Below are positions 59,365 to 64,000 of a stretch of 64,000 bases of DNA, in pieces. The stretch is taken from the NCBI GenBank assembly GCA_963851095.1, contig CAWKOX010000033.1, forward strand, positions 124,001 through 188,000. Direction: 5' to 3'. This DNA is from Oleispira sp963851095 (GTDB lineage: Bacteria > Pseudomonadota > Gammaproteobacteria > Pseudomonadales > Oceanobacteraceae). Numbering within the stretch: position 1 is the first letter of the stretch; each line of letters opens with the position of its first letter. The notes under the pieces were generated by a model. The model was not told the DNA's origin and made no database searches. It saw nothing but the letters and a program-made list of their open reading frames with translations. The translations under genes were made by a program, and so were the position numbers.

Positions 59365-61455
59365 ATGCGTTCATTCATGTTAGTTATCTTGGCGGTTACG
59401 ACGCTTAGTGCGTGTGCAACTGTTAAAGATGTGACGGTTATTCAGCCGACCCCGATTCCTGTTGATGTTACGGGTATTGCTACTGCAGGAGCGATCTCGG
59501 TAGACATTACACCGCCTCCCGGTATGCCAATGGGTGGTTATTCGGTAATGGCAAACTATGGCAAAGGTTTTCGTACGCGCTTAAAGGCTCGTATTGTTTA
59601 TCTTAATGATGGTCAAGGGCACTCAACAGCGTTGGTGCAAACCGATTTAACCGCAGGTTCATTATTAGTACATCATCAAGTAGTCGCAGCGGTTGCCGAG
59701 AAAACAGGCTTACAGGCCAGTGATATTGTGATTACGTCTTCACACAGCCACTCGGCTCCTGTGAATCACTTTGAAAATGATTTTTATAATAAACACATGT
59801 CGAGCGGCCAAGGTTTAGAAGAGAAGTTCTTGAACTTTGCTAGCCAGCGTATTGCAGATGGGATCTTGCAAGCGCATAAACATCGCCGCCCAGCAAAAGT
59901 TGCGACTGGCCGTAAAGATATTTATGGCTACAACCGTAACCGCTCATTAGATTCTTATGTTTTAAATGACAATGTTTCAGGGATTGACCTTGAAGATCCT
60001 ACCGCCGTTTCAAAGGCGGTTAACCCAGCAATGTACATGATCCGTGTTGATGTTTTGGATACTCAGGGTGAATACAAACCATTAGCCGCTTTCTCAAGCT
60101 TTTCAGTACACGCGACGGCATTGAGTGTTCCGGTAGAAGTGTATAACGCCGATTTATTCGCTTATGCACAGAAAGACTTAGAGTGGGCAATTGAGCGTAA
60201 ATACAATACGTCTTGGAAAGTTGTTCATGGTTTAACGACGGGTACTCAGGGTGATATGGCGCCAGCATTACCGGACCATGGTGATAATACCTTCGGTCAC
60301 TTTGAAGTAAATTGGAAAGAAGCCAAAAAGCTAGGCCAAGGTATTGGTAAAGAAGCGATTGCCTTGTTTGAAGAGTTAGGTAGTCAGTTGACCAGTGATA
60401 TATCGATTACTACGGCGGCTCGTGAATTGAATATTCGTGAACATAATACCGTAGGGGATGTTGAGCTTTGTGAAGATCCGGCCATTGGTGCCCCCGTTGC
60501 AGCGGGTGCTTATGAGCGTCGTACGCCATTCTTAGCGGCTATTCCATTTTTAAAAGGCGGTAATATCCTATCGCGCAGCTGGGTATTTACTGAAGGCTGC
60601 CAAGGTAATAAAACACATTTAGGATTTAAGTACTTACAGCCTTTATTAGAGCCAAAAGACAGCTTCCCTAATACGGTTTTGTTTCAGCTAATTAAGATCA
60701 ACGATACAGTGGTTATGCCATTGCCGTTTGAGATCACCACAGAATCAGGCCGTCGTATGGCAGCCAGTGTTAGCCAGGCGTATCAGCAAGCTGGACAAGA
60801 TATAAAGCATGCGTGGATTGCGGGTAATGCCAACGGTTATTTTGGTTATAGCACCACACCAGAAGAATATGCGCGTCAAAACTATGAAGGCGGGCATACG
60901 CTTTATGGTCAGTACACAACGCCTTATTTATCAGCGCAGTTAGGACGTCTAGCCAATGATATGATTGAAAAAGGGCCGTTCGTTGAACTTGCCGATGAAT
61001 GGTCTTATGACTTGGTTGTGAATGAATTCTTTCCAGAGACAGAAGCAAGCCAAGGTAAACGTGCCATTTTAGCCCAGCCAGAAGCCTATACCGCAGAAGC
61101 GGCGAATGAAGAGCATTATGTGTCGTTCAACTGGTTAGATGTGGGTGCGAGTGAAATTGAACTTCATAAATCTTTGGTGAAAGTAGAAACCTTAGCCAAT
61201 GGTGAATGGATCAACATGAGTAATGCTGGCGAGCCGATTACGGATGACGGTTATGATATTGAAGTGCGTCTTGTGGACGACGAAGATAAAGGCATGGGTG
61301 AGTATCAAACTCGCTGGTATAACCCGGTAGCGGGTGGTCAGTATCGCTTTGTGATTGCGCCGCGTGACGGGCAAGAACAGCTAATATCACCGGTATTTAC
61401 GTTTGCTGCTGATAAAAACGATATAACTGAAATGGCTGTTTCAATTGTTGAATAG
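59365..61455 (+). CDS. Neutral/alkaline ceramidase-like lipoprotein
   Basis: A 696-residue lipoprotein: signal peptide with lipobox LSAC (Cys17). The mature part starts AGAISVDITPPPGMPMGGYSVMANYGKGFRTRLKARIV and contains SSHSHSAP, the zinc-site stretch of the non-lysosomal ceramidase N-terminal domain; GDMAPALPDHGD and LFQLIKINDTVVMPLPFEITTESGRRMA follow. The rest includes a C-terminal beta domain (residues about 590-690). Family members cleave ceramide-type amides. I chose the ATG at 59365 (AAAGG 8 bases upstream) over the open frame back to 59263. Substrate unproven in this host, which may not make ceramide itself. Confidence 0.82.
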   Translation: MRSFMLVILAVTTLSACATVKDVTVIQPTPIPVDVTGIATAGAISVDITPPPGMPMGGYSVMANYGKGFRTRLKARIVYLNDGQGHSTALVQTDLTAGSLLVHHQVVAAVAEKTGLQASDIVITSSHSHSAPVNHFENDFYNKHMSSGQGLEEKFLNFASQRIADGILQAHKHRRPAKVATGRKDIYGYNRNRSLDSYVLNDNVSGIDLEDPTAVSKAVNPAMYMIRVDVLDTQGEYKPLAAFSSFSVHATALSVPVEVYNADLFAYAQKDLEWAIERKYNTSWKVVHGLTTGTQGDMAPALPDHGDNTFGHFEVNWKEAKKLGQGIGKEAIALFEELGSQLTSDISITTAARELNIREHNTVGDVELCEDPAIGAPVAAGAYERRTPFLAAIPFLKGGNILSRSWVFTEGCQGNKTHLGFKYLQPLLEPKDSFPNTVLFQLIKINDTVVMPLPFEITTESGRRMAASVSQAYQQAGQDIKHAWIAGNANGYFGYSTTPEEYARQNYEGGHTLYGQYTTPYLSAQLGRLANDMIEKGPFVELADEWSYDLVVNEFFPETEASQGKRAILAQPEAYTAEAANEEHYVSFNWLDVGASEIELHKSLVKVETLANGEWINMSNAGEPITDDGYDIEVRLVDDEDKGMGEYQTRWYNPVAGGQYRFVIAPRDGQEQLISPVFTFAADKNDITEMAVSIVE

Positions 61456-61478
61456 CACGTTGGGATAGATTGCTTGTT

Positions 61479-61531
61479 GAAGTAGAAGGAGTCTAGCGAC
61501 AAAATGTTTGTCGCTAGACTCCTTCTACTTC
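61479..61531. terminator. 25-bp perfect hairpin between convergent genes
   Basis: Bases 61479-61503 and 61507-61531 are perfect reverse complements (25 bp) with only ATG as loop. It stands 24 bases after the ceramidase-like stop and before the convergent DUF1456 gene. There is no U-run, yet the stem is the longest perfect one seen here. Confidence 0.7.
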
Positions 61532-61588
61532 ATCGGTAAATCAAGGGCAAATCAGAGTGCCTGATTTACGACCCTTAATTCATTCGAA

Positions 61589-62104
61589 TTATTGATCTTC
61601 GCTTGGTCTTTCAAAGGTAGAAGGCTCTTCGGTATCAGTCGGCTTTGCTACATGATACTTAATCTGCAAACCTTGTAAGAAATTACGTAGGATTTGGTCT
61701 TTACAGATTCTGTAGTGCTTATGACCAGGACGGCGGAAGAACGCAGTCAGTTCTGGCTTACTAATGCGGAAATCTGCAAGTTCTAATACACTCAGCATAT
61801 CTTCATCAACGTAATTTAACGCGATTCTTAGCTTACGCAAAATGATGTTATTGGTCATTTCTTTCTCGATCGGGGCAGGCTCGCCTTCTTTAACGCCACG
61901 ACGATCATTGATAAGACCATTCAAAAAAGTTGCCAAAAGATAATCTTTCAGACCTTTATAGTCATCATGGTCATCTCTTTTTAACCAGCAGCTAACCTGT
62001 TCACGAGTGACGGTTTCACCTGCCAAGGCGAAAAGGCTGATCATTTTTGAATCGCTAAAGTCAAAGGTATAGCGAATGCGGCGTAATACATCGTTATTAG
62101 TCAC
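61589..62104 (-). CDS. DUF1456 family protein (YehS-like)
   Basis: A 171-residue helical protein built as two homologous halves: NNDVLRRIRYTFDFSDSKMISLFALAGETVTREQVSCWLKRDD and NNIILRKLRIALNYVDEDMLSVLELADFRISKPELTAFFRRP. Each half ends in a helical stretch (YLLATFLNGLI; ILRNFLQGLQ). This duplication defines DUF1456/YehS. No function is established. Confidence 0.92.
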   Translation of the reverse strand: MTNNDVLRRIRYTFDFSDSKMISLFALAGETVTREQVSCWLKRDDHDDYKGLKDYLLATFLNGLINDRRGVKEGEPAPIEKEMTNNIILRKLRIALNYVDEDMLSVLELADFRISKPELTAFFRRPGHKHYRICKDQILRNFLQGLQIKYHVAKPTDTEEPSTFERPSEDQ

Positions 62105-62203
62105 GGGGTTATTCTCAAGAAGTCATATATAGATGGTTAATAGGGTAATTCTAGCAGGTTTGGTATTTATTATTGAGGTAAATCTGTAACTCGCTCACCG
62201 AGG

Positions 62204-62237
62204 CACTAGAATCAATCCGTGCTGGTTGATTCTAGTG
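62204..62237 (-). terminator. Hairpin after the 3-methyladenine glycosylase gene
   Basis: CACTAGAATCAA (62204-62215) pairs with TTGATTCTAGTG (62226-62237), 12 bp perfect, 10-base loop. A related 12-bp direct repeat (ACTGATTCTAAG/ACTTATTCTAAG, 62256-62279) lies beside it. No U-run. Confidence 0.55.
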
Positions 62238-62295
62238 ATCTTTATTCATTTAGAGACTGATTCTAAGACTTATTCTAAGACCAGTGCATTCTAGG

Positions 62296-62979
62296 TCACA
62301 CGACGTTATCACCGACACTGTATGAAATGGTCTGGCTTATCTCCTGTAACGATAATCCACTTTCTTGCTGCATTTGATTAAAAAAATCTTGAGCGGCGTT
62401 CAAGGATTTTTTCGTTTGCAGGCCGCCATCAATAATTTCATTGGCACGTAAATACGCCTCAACATCTCGCGACAGTAAAAATGTATCTTTACCCAGCATA
62501 CGCAGAGTATAAGCACCGGTATTGCCTCCTAAGCGAGCACCGTGCTTTTTAAGCCAAGCCCACAAGCCAATGATGTCATCCGTTGGCCATTCAGCGACTA
62601 GCTGGTGGAACGGTTTACCTGCATCTTTCGCCGCGAAATGGATCATTGATGCGTTAGCGGGGATCGTTTTTACCTTGTTGTAATTTCTGACGATGCGCTC
62701 ATCGGATGATTTTTCTTCAAGCATTTCAGGGGGCATCATCAATAATTTTTTGATATTGAAATCCCAGAAGACTTCACGAAAGCCAGGCCATTTTTTATCG
62801 ATAACAGACCAGTAAAATCCACTTTGAAAAATTTTACGGGTAAATTCTTCTAACCACTCATCATCGGATATTTTCATCAGCTGCTTTGTGGTTAACGGCT
62901 TATGCACAATAGACGCTAGCGCTGCTTTGCCACCTTTACGCTTGGCTGCACGTTGTTGGATGTCGTAGAACGTTTCCAT
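62296..62979 (-). CDS. DNA-3-methyladenine glycosylase I-like protein
   Basis: A 227-residue helical repair enzyme of the Tag family: EWLEEFTRKIFQSGFYWSVIDKKWPGFREVF, a VRNYNKVKTIPANASMIHFAAKD helix and GLWAWLKKHGARLGGNTGAYTLRMLGKDTF. It would excise 3-methyladenine from alkylated DNA. The first 26 codons of the open frame (from 63057) do not match, so I start at METFYDIQQRAAKRKG (62979). Its sequence is a diverged Tag, so the exact lesion range is uncertain. Confidence 0.82.
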   Translation of the reverse strand: METFYDIQQRAAKRKGGKAALASIVHKPLTTKQLMKISDDEWLEEFTRKIFQSGFYWSVIDKKWPGFREVFWDFNIKKLLMMPPEMLEEKSSDERIVRNYNKVKTIPANASMIHFAAKDAGKPFHQLVAEWPTDDIIGLWAWLKKHGARLGGNTGAYTLRMLGKDTFLLSRDVEAYLRANEIIDGGLQTKKSLNAAQDFFNQMQQESGLSLQEISQTISYSVGDNVV

Positions 62980-63059
62980 GAGGTTTCCGGGATGAGAGTA
63001 GTGAACTAGGGATGGGGGGAGTTTAATCGAATGGTGAAAAACTAAGACAAGATACAAGC

Positions 63060-63089
63060 ATTCACCACGGAGTGCACTCCGTGGTGAAT
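63060..63089. terminator. 30-base perfect palindrome between dapD and the glycosylase gene
   Basis: Bases 63060-63089 are a perfect palindrome with 15-bp arms and no separate loop (centre GTGCAC). It lies 12 bases after the dapD stop. It may end the dapD transcript, or act as a protein-binding site. Confidence 0.55.
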
Positions 63090-63100
63090 CGCTTTTGGTC

Positions 63101-64000
63101 TTAGTTGTTCGCGTGCAGCTCTTCGTTCAACTGAATCGCAGACTTGTTTGTCACACATTCAACTGCGCCAGAGATAGAGTTACGACGGAAAAGAAGATCC
63201 GACTTACCTGCTAAATCACGGCCTTTCACAGTTTCTACAACATTCTTAGCATCGTCTAAGACCAGAATCTTAGTACCGGCTGTAATGTACAAACCAGATT
63301 CGATGGTGCAACGATCGCCCATTGGGATACCGGTACCGGCGTTAGCGCCTAATAAGCAGTTTTCGCCCACAGAAATAATGATGTTACCACCGCCAGAAAG
63401 CGTGCCCATAGTCGAGCAACCGCCGCCTAGGTCAGAACCGTTACCAACAACAACACCAGCAGAAATACGACCTTCAACCATAGAAACACCCAACGTTCCG
63501 GCGTTAAAGTTAACGAAGCCTTCGTGCATTACGGTTGTGCCTTCACCAATGTGTGCGCCTAAACGAACACGAGCGGTATGCGCAATACGAACGCCGCTTG
63601 GTACAACGTAGTCAGTCATGCGTGGGAATTTATCCACAGAATTGACGCTTAGTAGTTCGCCTTTTAAACGTGCTTGTAACTGTGCTTCTGGCAATTCAGC
63701 TAGGTCGATTGCGCCTAGGTTTGTCCAAGCAACGTTTGGTAATAGGCCAAACATACCATCTAGGTTAATGCCGTGTGGCTTAACTAAACGGTGAGATAAT
63801 AAATGAAGCTTTAAATACACTTCAGGGGTAGAAGCCGACTGAGCATCAGATTCTAAAACCGTTACAACGACTGGCTTCTGACTTTCAGTACACGCGCGCG
63901 CTAGCTTAGCTTGTTCTGGTGCAACGGCTTCTAGTGCTGCTGCTAGGGCTTCTAGTTCACCGCCATCAACTTCAACAGCTTGGTTGCCACCTTCATAGCC
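63101..64000 (-). CDS. dapD: Tetrahydrodipicolinate N-succinyltransferase DapD (5' end outside window)
   Basis: Visible are 299 codons, open to the last base of the window, so the start is missing; the family's long form has about 340 residues. A left-handed beta-helix is obvious: IAHTARVRLGAHIGEGTTVMHEGFVNFNAG, GRISAGVVVGNGSDLGGGCSTMGTLSGGGN and ENCLLGANAGTGIPMGDRCTIESG. The C-terminal extension (RRNSISGAVECVTNKSAIQLNEELH) is that of the Pseudomonas-type DapD. It makes N-succinyl-L-2-amino-6-oxopimelate in lysine and diaminopimelate synthesis. Confidence 0.96.
   Translation of the reverse strand, partial: GYEGGNQAVEVDGGELEALAAALEAVAPEQAKLARACTESQKPVVVTVLESDAQSASTPEVYLKLHLLSHRLVKPHGINLDGMFGLLPNVAWTNLGAIDLAELPEAQLQARLKGELLSVNSVDKFPRMTDYVVPSGVRIAHTARVRLGAHIGEGTTVMHEGFVNFNAGTLGVSMVEGRISAGVVVGNGSDLGGGCSTMGTLSGGGNIIISVGENCLLGANAGTGIPMGDRCTIESGLYITAGTKILVLDDAKNVVETVKGRDLAGKSDLLFRRNSISGAVECVTNKSAIQLNEELHANN

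Overview
The window reads as chromosomal DNA of a marine-type gammaproteobacterium of moderate, rather AT-leaning composition. Three things support this: the Gram-negative envelope genes (lptD, surA, a porin, many lipoproteins), the macromolecular-synthesis block rpsU-yqeY-dnaG-rpoD diverging from tsaD, and the block lptD-surA-pdxA-rsmA-apaG-apaH-glpE next to amgK-murU. FlgP/FlgT homologues and the long DapD form suggest an Oceanospirillales-like lineage (Oleispira/Bermanella-type). That placement is inference only. No prophage, insertion sequence or CRISPR array was seen. Layout, left to right. 1-7.0 kb: end of a DoxX-like gene, a periplasmic solute-binding protein, ybeY-phoH(ybeZ)-miaB (miaB carries a single-base frameshift), DUF1820, a helical lipoprotein and an unknown protein. 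7.1-15.3 kb: a DEAD-box helicase, a LysR regulator, a tiny unknown gene, a Bcr/CflA-type MFS exporter, a half-size ABC exporter (also frameshifted), a small beta-barrel and a porin. 15.3-19.8 kb: an operon for a two-subunit molybdenum hydroxylase of the isoquinoline-oxidoreductase type with its maturation genes (xdhC, mocA). 20-26 kb: viroplasmin-RNase H, moaE, a SnoaL-like protein, a secreted PI-PLC-like protein with a C-type-lectin-like tail, a TIGR02647 protein, and a four-gene unit (EF-hand protein, ECF sigma factor, short membrane anti-sigma candidate, periplasmic metal-sensor-like protein) resembling the Cnr three-part sensing design. 26-34.8 kb: tRNA(CAU), rpoD, dnaG, yqeY, rpsU; then tsaD-folB-folK and cca. 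34.9-42.1 kb: a lipoprotein and two TraF_2-type outer-membrane barrels, then flgP-flgT behind a near-consensus sigma-28 promoter. 42.2-52.5 kb: glpE to lptD, then amgK-murU-djlA. 52.8-64 kb: thioesterase, upp-uraA, a parvulin, DUF2058, dbpA, hemolysin-III family protein, GIY-YIG protein, ceramidase-like lipoprotein, DUF1456, 3-methyladenine glycosylase and the 3' part of dapD. Three sequence themes cut across the genes. First, short (11-20 bp) imperfect tandem duplications of unrelated sequence recur at gene edges; one of them creates two stacked micro-ORFs in front of xdhC. Second, several gene ends carry long, perfect hairpins without a U-tract. Third, two genes (miaB and the ABC exporter) each carry one extra base. 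This could be assembly error or real decay; the raw sequence cannot tell which.
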